Numbered from the stretch's first letter, positions 16,929-26,328 are shown. The stretch is 61,534 nucleotides of DNA from CAZVEE01 sp964625525 (GCA_964625525.1 CAZVEE010000012.1:1-61534); one strand, 5' to 3'. Translations and numbers: made by a program. The notes: generated by a model from the sequence alone, not told the origin.

Positions 16929-18065
16929 TCAGATCGCGCCCGGCTGCGGAACGGTCGGTGTGAGGGTCCCGGCTTGGCCACGCTGCCGCAGGGCATGATC
17001 GGCGAGGACACAGGCCATCATGGCCTCGCCCACGGGCACGGCGCGGATCCCCACGCAAGGGTCATGACGGCCTTTGGTGACGACCTGAGCGGGATCGCCC
17101 TCAACGGTAATACTGTCGCGTGGTGTGAGGATGGAGGAGGTCGGCTTGACCGCAAAGCGGGCCACGATGTCCTGGCCGCTGGAGATGCCACCAAGCACAC
17201 CGCCAGCGGCGTTGGAGCCGAAGACAACGCCATCCGCGCTCATCCTCATCTCATCGGCATTGGCGACCCCGTCAAGGGCCGCCGCCGCGAAGCCTGCGCC
17301 GATCTCTACGCCTTTGACCGCATTGATGCTCATGAGGGCGGCGGCGAGTTCCGCGTCGAGCTTGCCATAGACCGGGGCGCCGAGCCCTGCAGGGATACCA
17401 GAGGCCACCACCTCGATAACCGCGCCGCAGGAGGTGCCGGCCTTGCGCACCCCATCCAAATACTCTTCCCAGGCGCCCACGCTGCCCGGATCCGGACAGA
17501 ACAACGGATTGGTATCGACAGCCGTCCAGTCCCAGCGCGACCGGTCAAGGCCATGGGGGCCGAGCTGGACCAGCGCGGCTTTGAGGCCGAACGCATTGCC
17601 GAAAAGAGACGCGAGCACGACCTGGGCGACGGCACCGGCGGCGACCCGCGCTGCCGTTTCCCGGGCGGACGAACGCCCGCCGCCACGATAATCGCGCACG
17701 CCATATTTGGCGAAATAAGTGTAATCGGCGTGGCCGGGGCGAAACTGATCCCGGATCTGGGAATAGTCCTTAGAGCGCTGGTCGGTGTTTTCGATCAGCA
17801 GGCTGATGGGGGTGCCCGTGGTCACGGGGCCACCAGTCCGCTCGTCCTCAAAGACGCCGGAGAGGATCCGCACCTGGTCCGCCTCGCGCCGCTGTGTCAC
17901 ATGGCGGGACTGGCCCGGGCGGCGGCGATCCAGATGCACCTGGATCATCGCCTCGGTCAGGGGCAGGCCCGGCGGGGTGCCGTCGATGACGCAGCCGAGC
18001 GCCGGCCCGTGGCTTTCGCCCCAGGTGGTGACACGGAACAAAATCCCGAAACTGTTATGGGACAT
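16929..18065 (-). CDS. aroC: Chorismate synthase
   Basis: This 378-residue flavoenzyme converts 5-enolpyruvylshikimate-3-phosphate to chorismate, the last step of the shikimate pathway. The N-terminal signature SFGILFRVTTWGESHGPALG is complete. The RRPGQS and TGTPISLLIENTDQRSKDY segments follow, then FAKYGVRDYRGGGRSSARETAARVA (here split: DYRGGGRSSARETA). The length and frame are normal. fabI lies 27 bases upstream on the same strand, and the two may be co-transcribed. Confidence 0.97.
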   Translation of the reverse strand: MSHNSFGILFRVTTWGESHGPALGCVIDGTPPGLPLTEAMIQVHLDRRRPGQSRHVTQRREADQVRILSGVFEDERTGGPVTTGTPISLLIENTDQRSKDYSQIRDQFRPGHADYTYFAKYGVRDYRGGGRSSARETAARVAAGAVAQVVLASLFGNAFGLKAALVQLGPHGLDRSRWDWTAVDTNPLFCPDPGSVGAWEEYLDGVRKAGTSCGAVIEVVASGIPAGLGAPVYGKLDAELAAALMSINAVKGVEIGAGFAAAALDGVANADEMRMSADGVVFGSNAAGGVLGGISSGQDIVARFAVKPTSSILTPRDSITVEGDPAQVVTKGRHDPCVGIRAVPVGEAMMACVLADHALRQRGQAGTLTPTVPQPGAI

Positions 18066-18092
18066 GCGCCCCTTTCTGGCTCAAACCGTGGT

Positions 18093-18905
18093 TTAGCTCA
18101 CAGTGATATCTGGCGCATCCGGCGCCTTCATGCCCACCACGTGATAGCCGCAATCCACATGATGCACTTCGCCGGTCACGGCGGTCCCCATATCGGAGAG
18201 CAGATAGAGCGCGGACTGGCCCACCTCGTCGATGCTCACATTGCGGCGCTGGGGAGCGTTGTACTCGTTCCACTTTAGGATATAGCGGAAATCGCCGATG
18301 CCGGCGGCGGCGAGCGTCTTGATGGGCCCGGCGGAAATGGCATTCACCCGAATGTTCTGGCGGCCCAGATCCTCGGCCATGTAGCGCACGCTGGCTTCCA
18401 GCGCGGCTTTGGCGACGCCCATGACATTGTAGTGGGGCATGACCCGCTCGGCGCCGAGATAGGTGAGGGTGAGCATGCTGCCGCCCTCGCTCATCATCTT
18501 TTCCGCGCGTCGGGCGATGGCGGTGAACGAGTAGCAGGAGATGTTCATCGTCATCAGGAAGTTGTCGAGCGTGGTGTCCACATAGCGGCCCTTGAGCTGC
18601 TCCTTATCGGAGAAGGCAATGGCGTGGACCAGAAAGTCGAGCTTATCCCACTGCGTACCGAGGGCGCTAAAGGCGGCATCCAGGCTGTCCATGTCCGTGA
18701 CATCGCACGGCACCAGGAACTCCGCGCCCAGCGATTGCGCCAGCGGTTCCACCCGGCGTTTCAGCGCATCGCCCTGATAGGTGAACGCCAGCTCCGCGCC
18801 CGCGTCCGCGCAGGCCTTCGCAATGCCCCAGGCGATCGAGCGATCATTGGCCACGCCCATGATCAGCCCGCGTTTGCCCTTCATCAGGCCGGTGCCGTCG
18901 CTCAT
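18093..18905 (-). CDS. fabI: Enoyl-[acyl-carrier-protein] reductase (NADH)
   Basis: This 270-residue SDR-type enzyme reduces trans-2-enoyl-ACP in fatty-acid elongation. It has the FabI nucleotide loop GVANDRSIAWGIAKA, the HAIAFSDK segment and the Tyr-x6-Lys catalytic pattern in YNVMGVAK, then SAGPIKTLAA. The ATG at 18905 is preceded by GGAGG and gives the standard N-terminus (MSDGTGLMKGKRGLIMG). It is divergent from the exported protein gene at 19081. Confidence 0.96.
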   Translation of the reverse strand: MSDGTGLMKGKRGLIMGVANDRSIAWGIAKACADAGAELAFTYQGDALKRRVEPLAQSLGAEFLVPCDVTDMDSLDAAFSALGTQWDKLDFLVHAIAFSDKEQLKGRYVDTTLDNFLMTMNISCYSFTAIARRAEKMMSEGGSMLTLTYLGAERVMPHYNVMGVAKAALEASVRYMAEDLGRQNIRVNAISAGPIKTLAAAGIGDFRYILKWNEYNAPQRRNVSIDEVGQSALYLLSDMGTAVTGEVHHVDCGYHVVGMKAPDAPDITVS

Positions 18906-19080
18906 GCGACCTCCACTTAGTCTTGGTGTTATGGAAACTGTGGCGCTGCTATAGCACGCGCGCCGCGGCAGGAACAATTGCCTCGCGAGGATGTGGAAAG
19001 GATCCCGGCGCACGGTTGACGCGACCCATCCTGGCTGATTTTAATACGGCCATCAGCGCGCAGCATAAGGGGGACGTCGG

Positions 19081-20502
19081 ATGGCTCGCATGGTTTTGGT
19101 CGCGGTGCAGATGATCTGCGTCGCGGCTTTCATCGGCTCTGGCTTGGTGGCTGCGTTGGCCACCAGCGCTCAGGCCCAAATCACCGATTATCAGCGTCAA
19201 CAACTCACACAGGCCATGGCCAATGGCGCGTTGCAGGAAAATCCTGCCATTTTCGACGGGACAGCCTTTGTCGAGAGCGTGAGTGACCGAGACGCGGCCG
19301 ATTACATGAATCGGTACATCCGCGCTCTGAACAATGCCACGCGGACCTGGAATGGCCTCACGGGCGCGGCGCAGAACGCCCCGGAAGGGCAACAGTATTA
19401 TGCCTGGCTTCAGGAGCGGCTGGCCTATGGCCAAGCCATGCAGCAAGCTTTTCCCGCGTTCCAGGCCCTGAAACAGCGTCAAGCAGCAGAGGCCGCCGAA
19501 CGGCAGCGCCAAGCGATCGAAGCGCGCCCCCCGGCTCCGGCGCCGGCCCAGCCCGCGCAACCGCCCCAACCCGCGCCGGCCGCACCGGTGCCAACGCCGC
19601 CCGCGCCCCCGGCGCAGCCCTCGGCGCCGGCCGCCTCGAAACGGGCGCAATGTGAGGCGTTCCGCGAGCGGGCCATGACCCGGCAGACCCGCTCACCCAT
19701 GCAGCGGCTGATCCAAAGCATGGGCGACACCGCGCTGAGTGTCGGCAATGTGGATGAGATCGAGACCTTGCTGGCAACGGCCCGAACGGTCGAGAGCACC
19801 TGCCGTGAGCTGAGCATCACAGACGCCATTGGCCAGTGTCCGTTTGCCTATGAGGCGCAGACGGATCCACGCGTGTGGTGTGCGGCCGCGGCACGGGGAC
19901 CGGAGATTGTGCAGGCCATGGCGGCGGCCGAAGCACGGCGGGAAGTGGCGGCCCAGGGCCTGCGCACGCCGTCGGTCGAGACCTTCGTGCAGCGCGAAGG
20001 CTATCTGCATGTCGAAGGCCCAACCTCCTTCGCGGCGGTCTTCGATCCGCTGAACACCATGACGCCGGGTGCCCGGGCGCGCCTGGAACGGATCATGGCG
20101 GCGGCGGGGACGTCGCTGGACGATGCGGATTATCTGGGCGCGCAGGAGCAGCGGCTGGTGGATCTGCGCCAGGCGGTTGAACAGCGGGCAAGCGAGTGGC
20201 CGCTGCCGCGCACTGCAGGCCGCAATTACAGTAGCGACCTCGCGCGCAACCAAGTGCAGCGGATGCATGACGATGCGCGGGTGATCGATGCTTATCTGAG
20301 CCGCAATGAATGGCAGATCATCAAGAATGTGCTCGGTGTGCCGCTGCGCCGGACCTTGCCGGGCTATGTGATCTTTAAGCGCCCGGCCGACCCGTTTTGT
20401 CAGCTGCGGCCCTTCACTTTGACGGAAGTGTTCGACGGGCAGGGCTATCAGCGGGCGGGGAGCGTGCAGATCGGCTATGTGCGCTTTCAGACCTGCCCGT
20501 AA
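19081..20502 (+). CDS. Secreted or periplasmic Pro/Ala-rich protein, unknown function
   Basis: This 473-residue protein begins with a signal peptide ending ATSAQA. A helical region (about 33-135) is followed by a low-complexity Pro/Ala/Gln linker (about 140-190). The C-terminal half has paired cysteines (CEAFRERAM, STCRELS, QCPFAYE, VWCAAAA) that could form disulfides, ending PFCQLRPF and RFQTCP. I do not recognise a domain. No partner is evident: fabI is divergent and the DnaJ gene is convergent. Confidence 0.75.
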   Translation: MARMVLVAVQMICVAAFIGSGLVAALATSAQAQITDYQRQQLTQAMANGALQENPAIFDGTAFVESVSDRDAADYMNRYIRALNNATRTWNGLTGAAQNAPEGQQYYAWLQERLAYGQAMQQAFPAFQALKQRQAAEAAERQRQAIEARPPAPAPAQPAQPPQPAPAAPVPTPPAPPAQPSAPAASKRAQCEAFRERAMTRQTRSPMQRLIQSMGDTALSVGNVDEIETLLATARTVESTCRELSITDAIGQCPFAYEAQTDPRVWCAAAARGPEIVQAMAAAEARREVAAQGLRTPSVETFVQREGYLHVEGPTSFAAVFDPLNTMTPGARARLERIMAAAGTSLDDADYLGAQEQRLVDLRQAVEQRASEWPLPRTAGRNYSSDLARNQVQRMHDDARVIDAYLSRNEWQIIKNVLGVPLRRTLPGYVIFKRPADPFCQLRPFTLTEVFDGQGYQRAGSVQIGYVRFQTCP

Positions 20503-20521
20503 GAGCTTGCCATGGCGCGCC

Positions 20522-21652
20522 TCACTCCATGTCGAGGGAGGCGCGCACGTTGCCGGTCCAGGTCTTGGACCATTCGCGCACGGTCTTGACGAAATCCTTG
20601 GGCGGGTCGTCGGGCAGCACGAGTTTCAGCGTCACGAACTGATCGCCCGGCACTGCCTCGGCTGCGCCCGGTGTGCTGTCGGGCCGGATACCCCGGCCGC
20701 GCAGGCGCAAGGTGGTGCCTGTGTTCGAGCCAGGCGGCACCGCAATCTGCACCGGACCCTCGATGGTCGGAACCTTGACCCGCCCCCCCAGCACCGCCTC
20801 GCTCAGGCTCACGGGCAGATCCATGAGGATATGCAGCCCGCGGCGCGTGAAATAGGCATGGGGCTCGATCTCAATGCTGATGAGCGCGTCGCCCGGTGGG
20901 CCTTCCAGCGGCGTGATGCCGGCGCCTTTTAGGCGGATCTGCTGACCCTCCTGAATGCCGGGGGGAATGCGCACATCGATCCGCCGCCCCTCCGCGAGGC
21001 GGAGCCGCCGGGTGATGCCGTTGCTGGCCTCTAAAAAGCTGATCGTGAGGCGGTAATGCTGGTCCTCGCCCCGGGCGACGGCTGTGGCGCGGGCCTCATC
21101 CGGGCTGACGCCGCCAAAGAAATCCGAGAACAGATCCGAATAGCGCCCCCGCGCGTCGCCATTGGCCTGGCCATGGGGGTGGTGGCCGATGGGATGGGGG
21201 TGGTCACTGCCATGCGCTTGGCCATTGGCCTTTGTGTGACCGTTCGCTTGCGCTTGGCCATTGGCTTGGCTCTGACGAGTGGCCTGGCTCTGACTATTGG
21301 CTTGGGCCTGCTTGGCGGCGCGCGCCGCGCGCCGCGCGGCCCAATTGCTGGCATGTTCGCCCGGGCCGGCCCCATCGGCGGTTTGGCGCGCCCGGTCACG
21401 CATGCCCGTGCCACGCCGCCGCCGGACCGTGCCGGTGGAGTCGATCTCGCCCCGGTCAAAGCGGCGCCGGCGCACCGGGTCCTTCAACAGCTCATAGGCG
21501 GCCGTGATTTCCTTGAAACGCTCCACGATGCGGGTGTTGGACGGATCCACATCCGGATGCAGCCGCTTGGCCAAGGTGCGATAGGCGGTCTTGATGTCCG
21601 CGTCCGTGGCCGACGTGGTGACCCCCAGAACCTCGTAAGGATTTTGTATCAC
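20522..21652 (-). CDS. DnaJ-family co-chaperone without zinc finger (CbpA/class B type)
   Basis: This 376-residue protein has an N-terminal J domain (residues 1-68) with the HPD motif at 32-34, needed to stimulate DnaK. Two DnaJ C-terminal peptide-binding beta domains start near residue 200 (LTISFLEASNGITRRL, IPPGIQEGQQIRLKGAG, VPPGSNTGTTLRLRGRG). The Cys-rich zinc finger of class A DnaJ is absent. In place of the usual Gly/Phe region is a Gln/Asn/His/Ala low-complexity linker (about 114-168). The start is GTG at 21652, with AGGGACG upstream. Confidence 0.9.
   Translation of the reverse strand: MIQNPYEVLGVTTSATDADIKTAYRTLAKRLHPDVDPSNTRIVERFKEITAAYELLKDPVRRRRFDRGEIDSTGTVRRRRGTGMRDRARQTADGAGPGEHASNWAARRAARAAKQAQANSQSQATRQSQANGQAQANGHTKANGQAHGSDHPHPIGHHPHGQANGDARGRYSDLFSDFFGGVSPDEARATAVARGEDQHYRLTISFLEASNGITRRLRLAEGRRIDVRIPPGIQEGQQIRLKGAGITPLEGPPGDALISIEIEPHAYFTRRGLHILMDLPVSLSEAVLGGRVKVPTIEGPVQIAVPPGSNTGTTLRLRGRGIRPDSTPGAAEAVPGDQFVTLKLVLPDDPPKDFVKTVREWSKTWTGNVRASLDME
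21158..21313. repeat. Low-complexity repeat coding the DnaJ linker
   Basis: An imperfect repeat based on GCTTGGCCATTGGC-like units encodes repeated QAQANG / QSQA / KANGQAHG peptides and then a His-rich patch (HPHPIGHHPHG) in the DnaJ-family protein. Such repeats tend to vary in copy number among strains. Confidence 0.65.
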
Positions 21653-21847
21653 GCGTTTTCGTCCCTGACCTCGCGCGGCCCTAACCCCAAGGCCTCGCGC
21701 GTCCGACCCTGACCCGAGCCGGGATAACCCTTTAGACCCGTAAGGCCTGTCTCAATTCGGCCGTCTCGCCGGGGCGTTTGTCAATCCACGCAGAGAGTGT
21801 TCCGTGTCGACACGCCAAACCGGTCACGGCGCGCCACTTTGAAGCGC

Positions 21848-22963
21848 TCAACGGTCGATATCGTCCTGTGAAACCGGACGGCGCAGAAGGCCGGTCCCCC
21901 CGTAAAGCAAGTTCGGGTCCTTCATGGGCAAATTTGAGGCCGTTGTGCGCGGCGTGGCTGTCGGTTCCGTCGCCGGGTTAGGGGCAGGGTCAGGGATCGC
22001 GCGGGCCGCATCCACGTCTTCCGGTGAGGGCGCCCCGAGTCGCTCCAGCGCGGCGCGCGCATCCCCATGGCCCGACCGTGCGGCGGCCGTGTAATAGGCG
22101 ATGGCGGCGTCCTGGTCCTGCGTGGCCCCGTCGCCCGTCTCCAGGCGCTGCGCCAGGAAGAACTGGCCATTGGCGTTCCCCGCACGGGCCGCGTCATAGA
22201 AATACTCAGCCGCTTCCGCCGCGTCTGGCCGGCTGCCTTCTCCGTTCAGGATCATCAGGCCAAGATTGACTTTGGCCGCCGCTAGACCGGCGCGGGCGGC
22301 GCGGGCGTAGTAGCGCCGGGCGCGCCGAAAGTCGGGCTCGCCGGCCAAGCCCAGGCGCAGCAGATGCGCCACATTGCGTTGGGCGGCCACATCGCCGTCA
22401 TCGGCCAGCGGAATCCAGATCTCCAGCGCCCCGGCATAGTCGCCCGCGTCATACGCGACAACGCCAGCCTCGAACCGCGCCTCGCGTGAGCCCGGAGGCG
22501 GAGCGGCGCGCGGGGGCGTTGGTTGGGGTGGTGCCGGTGGTGTCGCTTGTTGAGCCCTCGCTTGCTGGGCCCTCGCTTGCTGGGCCATTGGGACCAGGAC
22601 CTGCGGAGCCGGTCCGGGGGCGGGCGTCGCCGCCGGCTCTGGTGCCGGTTGAGGGGCGGCAAGGGCGAGGGCGGCAGGCTTTCGGCGCGGGATCGGGATC
22701 ACTGCCGCGGCCTGCGTCTCTGCAATCTCGGGCGCGGGGTCAGGCGCCGGCTCGGGCATGGGAGCAGGATCGGCCGAGTCGCGCTCGGGCGTATCGCTCA
22801 ACGTGCCGCGTAAGGGCGGCAGGCTCAGATCGTTTGCCGGATCATCGGCTTGCACCGGCGCCGGCCATAGGGCGACTGTTGCCACCAGAAGGCCGGACAG
22901 TGGTCTGGCAAGATGCCGGAGACGGGCCGGGCAGAGCCCCGAAAACCGCTTGGTCTGACGCAC
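21848..22963 (-). CDS. Exported Sel1-repeat (TPR-like) protein
   Basis: This 371-residue protein starts at a GTG preceded by GCAGGAA. That start gives a signal peptide ending APVQA, so the protein is periplasmic or anchored. A long Pro/Ala-rich region (about 60-165), including a QQARAQQARAQQA tract, precedes Sel1-type helical repeats (about 170-315). Repeats are seen in AQRNVAHLLRLGL, AKVNLGLMILNGEG, GQFFLAQRLETGDG and DARAALERLG. Sel1 proteins act as scaffolds in envelope and signalling complexes. The partner is unknown, and pdxH lies divergently upstream. Confidence 0.82.
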   Translation of the reverse strand: MRQTKRFSGLCPARLRHLARPLSGLLVATVALWPAPVQADDPANDLSLPPLRGTLSDTPERDSADPAPMPEPAPDPAPEIAETQAAAVIPIPRRKPAALALAAPQPAPEPAATPAPGPAPQVLVPMAQQARAQQARAQQATPPAPPQPTPPRAAPPPGSREARFEAGVVAYDAGDYAGALEIWIPLADDGDVAAQRNVAHLLRLGLAGEPDFRRARRYYARAARAGLAAAKVNLGLMILNGEGSRPDAAEAAEYFYDAARAGNANGQFFLAQRLETGDGATQDQDAAIAYYTAAARSGHGDARAALERLGAPSPEDVDAARAIPDPAPNPATEPTATPRTTASNLPMKDPNLLYGGTGLLRRPVSQDDIDR

Positions 22964-23128
22964 GTGATATTCCTGCCGCACTCGCAAAATACGAGCGCCA
23001 TGATACTGAATCGGGCGCCAAACGCACGCGTCCAATCCGGGACGCGCCGTGCTTGCTCCGAGGCCTGGTTGGCGGTAGCCAAAGGACCGCGAGGGGGGGC
23101 CTTACTGAGGGGGCCGGAAAGGACTGTC

Positions 23129-23752
23129 ATGGATATCCGCACCGAGGACCGTAAGATCCCATTGATCTCAGGCGAGGACCCTGTTGCCCTGTTTCGTACC
23201 TGGTTCGCGGACGCCGAGGCGGGCGAGCCGTCGAACCCCAATGCGATGACCTTGGCCACCGTGGATCCCACCGGATTGCCAGATGCGCGCATTGTCCTTT
23301 TGAAGGATATGGACGAGCGCGGATTCACCTTTTACACGAATACGGAAAGTGCCAAAGGCACGCAGGTCGACACGGCGGGCAAAGCCGCGCTCCTCTTCTA
23401 CTGGAAGAGCCTGGACCGGCAGGTGCGCGTGCGCGGACCGGTGGCGCGGGTCGATGATGCGGAGGCCGATGCCTATTTCGCCACCCGCCCGCGCGGCAGT
23501 CAGGCAGGGGCCTGGGCGTCGCAGCAGTCACGGCCGCTGCCCGGGCGCGACCGGTTTATCGACGCGGTGCAAGACGTCGAGCAACGCTATGAGGGCACGG
23601 ACATCCCGCGTCCGCCCCATTGGACTGGCTACCGGGTGACGCCGCTGGCCATTGAGTTCTGGCAGGACCGGCCATTCCGGCTCCATGACCGGCTTGTGTT
23701 CACGCGCGAGACGGTGTCGGCGCCCTGGGAGCAGGGGCGCATTTATCCCTAA
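23129..23752 (+). CDS. pdxH: Pyridoxamine 5'-phosphate oxidase
   Basis: This 207-residue FMN enzyme oxidises pyridoxine- or pyridoxamine-5'-phosphate to pyridoxal-5'-phosphate. Recognisable parts are PNAMTLATVDPTGLPDARIV, LLKDMDERGFTFYTN, LLFYWKSLDRQVRVRG and the C-terminal WEQGRIYP (usually RLYP or RLAP). The ATG at 23129 matches the family length and has GGAAAGG upstream. It is followed 57 bases later by the cation efflux gene on the same strand. Confidence 0.96.
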   Translation: MDIRTEDRKIPLISGEDPVALFRTWFADAEAGEPSNPNAMTLATVDPTGLPDARIVLLKDMDERGFTFYTNTESAKGTQVDTAGKAALLFYWKSLDRQVRVRGPVARVDDAEADAYFATRPRGSQAGAWASQQSRPLPGRDRFIDAVQDVEQRYEGTDIPRPPHWTGYRVTPLAIEFWQDRPFRLHDRLVFTRETVSAPWEQGRIYP

Positions 23753-23809
23753 CCGGCGGGGACGGAAGGGGATCGGGGCGGCGAGCTTGGGCAGCGGCAG
23801 GAGGGGAGC

Positions 23810-24754
23810 GTGACCGGCAGCGAACCGTTGCCTCAGCAAGCGGAACAAGGACGCCCGGCACAGGTGGCCGATGGTCTGCGCCGGCGCGCGACCCTGGCGG
23901 CTGTCGCGGTCTCCGCCTTGTTGATTGCGATCAAGGCCGTGGCCTGGATCATGACGGATTCAGTGGCCATCCTCGGCTCACTGATGGATTCCGGGCTCGA
24001 TTTTCTGGCTTCGCTGATCACCTTTTTCGCCGTGCGCGTGGCCATGAGCCCGCCCGATCATGAGCATCGCTTCGGCCATGGCAAGGCGGATTCACTGGCG
24101 GGGCTTGGGCGAGGTCTTTTGATCCTGGTGTCCGCCGGCTTTGTGGGCATGGAGGCGGTGGGACGCTTGGTGGAGCCGCAAATGATCCGAGCCGAGAGTG
24201 TCGCGCTCTGGGTGATGGGTGTGTCGGCCCTGGCGAGCCTGCTGCTCGCCCTTTATCAGTATTATGCCTATCGCCAGACCCGCTCGTTGGCCATTGGGGC
24301 GGACGCGGCCAATTACGGGGCTGATGTGTTGGTCAGCATCGGGGCTGGCGTTGCCGTGTGGCTGTCCGCCGCGCCTGCTTATGCCATGGCCGATCCGTTG
24401 TTCGGCTTTGCCATTGCGATCGTGATCGGCGTGTCCGCGGTCGCCATTCTGGTGCAGTCCTACGACCAACTCATGGACCGGGAGGTGGAGGATCGCCATC
24501 GCGAGCAACTGAAGAAGATTATCCTCGCCCATCCGGACGTGGAGGGAGTTCATGACCTGCGCACCCGCCGGGCTGGCGCGCATCTGTTCATCCAGTTTCA
24601 TCTGGAACTTGACCCGGACATGACGCTGCGTGAGGCCCACCGCATCGCCGATGCGGTGGAGGCCAGCGTGCGCGCCGTCTTCCCCGACGCCGACGTGATC
24701 GCTCATCAGGAACCGGTGGGCGAATTCATCGAGAATGAACTGGTGAAGACATGA
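23810..24754 (+). CDS. Cation diffusion facilitator transporter (FieF/YiiP type)
   Basis: This 314-residue inner-membrane metal/proton antiporter has six predicted helices and a C-terminal cytoplasmic metal-binding domain (about 220-314, GVHDLRTRRAGAHLFIQFHLELD split as GVHDLRTRRAG / HLFIQFHLELD). The TM2 site is intact (D60-x3-D64). TM5 has Asn168-x3-Asp172 where E. coli FieF has His-x3-Asp. That change is associated with manganese-type CDFs, so Mn or Fe export may be more likely than zinc. The GTG start follows GGAGGGG. The stop overlaps the next gene's ATG (ATGA). Confidence 0.92.
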   Translation: MTGSEPLPQQAEQGRPAQVADGLRRRATLAAVAVSALLIAIKAVAWIMTDSVAILGSLMDSGLDFLASLITFFAVRVAMSPPDHEHRFGHGKADSLAGLGRGLLILVSAGFVGMEAVGRLVEPQMIRAESVALWVMGVSALASLLLALYQYYAYRQTRSLAIGADAANYGADVLVSIGAGVAVWLSAAPAYAMADPLFGFAIAIVIGVSAVAILVQSYDQLMDREVEDRHREQLKKIILAHPDVEGVHDLRTRRAGAHLFIQFHLELDPDMTLREAHRIADAVEASVRAVFPDADVIAHQEPVGEFIENELVKT

Positions 24755-26328
24755 GAGGCGCCGACGCAGATCGCCAGGACGAGATCATCGCCTATCTGTC
24801 CCAGGCAGAGCACTGGGGCGTCGCGGCGGCTGATTTCGACGTATGCGAAACCCATATCGCCATCGTGTTTCTGGTGGGTGCCAGCGCTTACAAGATGAAG
24901 AAATCCGTCGATCTGGGGTATCTGGACTATTCCACTCAGGAACGCCGGCGCCATTGTTTGGAACGCGAGCTGCGCTTCAACGCGCCGAATGCGCCAGGGC
25001 TTTATCGCCGAGTCGTGCCCGTCACTGGCGCCAATGATGGCTATGAGGTGAACGGCACGGGGCGGCCGCTCGAATGGCTTTTGGAAATGGACCGCTTCGA
25101 TCAGGCGGATATGCTCTCTGCCCGTGCCGCAGCGGGCGCTTTGGACGAGACACTGGCTGTACCGCTGGCGCGGACCGTGGCGGGGCTGCATGCCGGCGCG
25201 GCACGGTGCCGCACCCGGGGATGGCGCGACGCGGTGAACCGCATCGTGCGCTCCAGCGAGGCCTTGTTGTTCAAGGCCGCGCGCATCGGCCTGGTCCCAG
25301 AGCGGCAGGTGGCGCTTTACACCGACCGCACGGATGAACGGGTCCATGAGCATAGAGAACATCTGGAGGCGCGTGCGCGCGGTGGACGGGTCCGCCGCTG
25401 CCATGGTGATTTGCACCTGTCGAACATTGTCTTGCGCGACGGCCGGCCGGTTCCCTTCGACTGCATTGAATTCAGCGATGACATCGCCTGCATCGACACG
25501 CTCTATGATCTTGCCTTTCTGTTGATGGATTTGCGCTTCCGGGGGCTGCCGGTTTTCGCGAGCCGCCTGTTCAATGCCTATCTGGCGGAATTGCCGCAGC
25601 GGGAATTCGAAGCAACGCTAGAGGCGCTGGCGCTGTTACCGCTTTACATGTCCATGCGCGCGGGCATTCGCGGCCATGTGACCGCCCAGCGGGTGAGCCT
25701 GGCCAGTACGCCTTTGTCGCAAGGCGATGTGGAGGCGTTGAGTGCGGAGGCCGGGCGCTATGTCTCGTTGGCCATCGAATGCCTGCGCGATCCGGTGCCA
25801 CGGGTGATCGCGGTGGGCGGCCTGTCGGGTACGGGCAAATCCACGCTCGCCCTGAGCCTGGCGCCGCTCCTGGACAGTGTGGCTGGAGCGGTGGTTCTGC
25901 GCAGCGACGAAGTGCGCAAGCGCCATTTCGGCGTTGCCATGGACGAGGCACTCCCCCATGAGGCCTATACGCCGGAAGTGGGCGCCATGATCTACAAAAT
26001 GCTGGAGGAGGAGGCCCGTCTGGTGGTGACCGCCGGCCAGCCCGTGATCTTGGACGCGGTTTTTGCCCAGCCGTTCCAGCGTCAAGCGGCCGCGCGTCTG
26101 GCGGCGGAATGCGGTGTGCCGTTCAACGGCTTCTGGCTGGAGGCGGATCCGGAGATCTTGCGTGCACGCGTTGCGGCGCGGACAGGAGACGCCTCCGATG
26201 CCACCGTCTCGGTGCTCGAAACTCAGCTCGGCTATGATCTGGGGGCCATCACGTGGGACCGGCTTGACGCGGGCGGCGGCCGTGAGGACCTGAAGGCCGC
26301 TGTGATCCGGCGGCTCCACCCGTCTTAA
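24751..26328 (+). CDS. Two-domain phosphotransferase: APH-like kinase plus P-loop kinase
   Basis: This 525-residue protein joins an aminoglycoside-phosphotransferase-like domain to a nucleoside-kinase-like P-loop domain. The first domain has HGDLHLSN (218-225, catalytic Asp) and FDCIEFSDD (236-244). The second has GGLSGTGKST (356-365) and VILDAVFAQPFQRQ. This architecture is a known but poorly characterised family in proteobacteria. The substrate is unknown. Its ATG overlaps the CDF transporter stop, so the two are translationally coupled. Confidence 0.85.
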   Translation: MRGADADRQDEIIAYLSQAEHWGVAAADFDVCETHIAIVFLVGASAYKMKKSVDLGYLDYSTQERRRHCLERELRFNAPNAPGLYRRVVPVTGANDGYEVNGTGRPLEWLLEMDRFDQADMLSARAAAGALDETLAVPLARTVAGLHAGAARCRTRGWRDAVNRIVRSSEALLFKAARIGLVPERQVALYTDRTDERVHEHREHLEARARGGRVRRCHGDLHLSNIVLRDGRPVPFDCIEFSDDIACIDTLYDLAFLLMDLRFRGLPVFASRLFNAYLAELPQREFEATLEALALLPLYMSMRAGIRGHVTAQRVSLASTPLSQGDVEALSAEAGRYVSLAIECLRDPVPRVIAVGGLSGTGKSTLALSLAPLLDSVAGAVVLRSDEVRKRHFGVAMDEALPHEAYTPEVGAMIYKMLEEEARLVVTAGQPVILDAVFAQPFQRQAAARLAAECGVPFNGFWLEADPEILRARVAARTGDASDATVSVLETQLGYDLGAITWDRLDAGGGREDLKAAVIRRLHPS

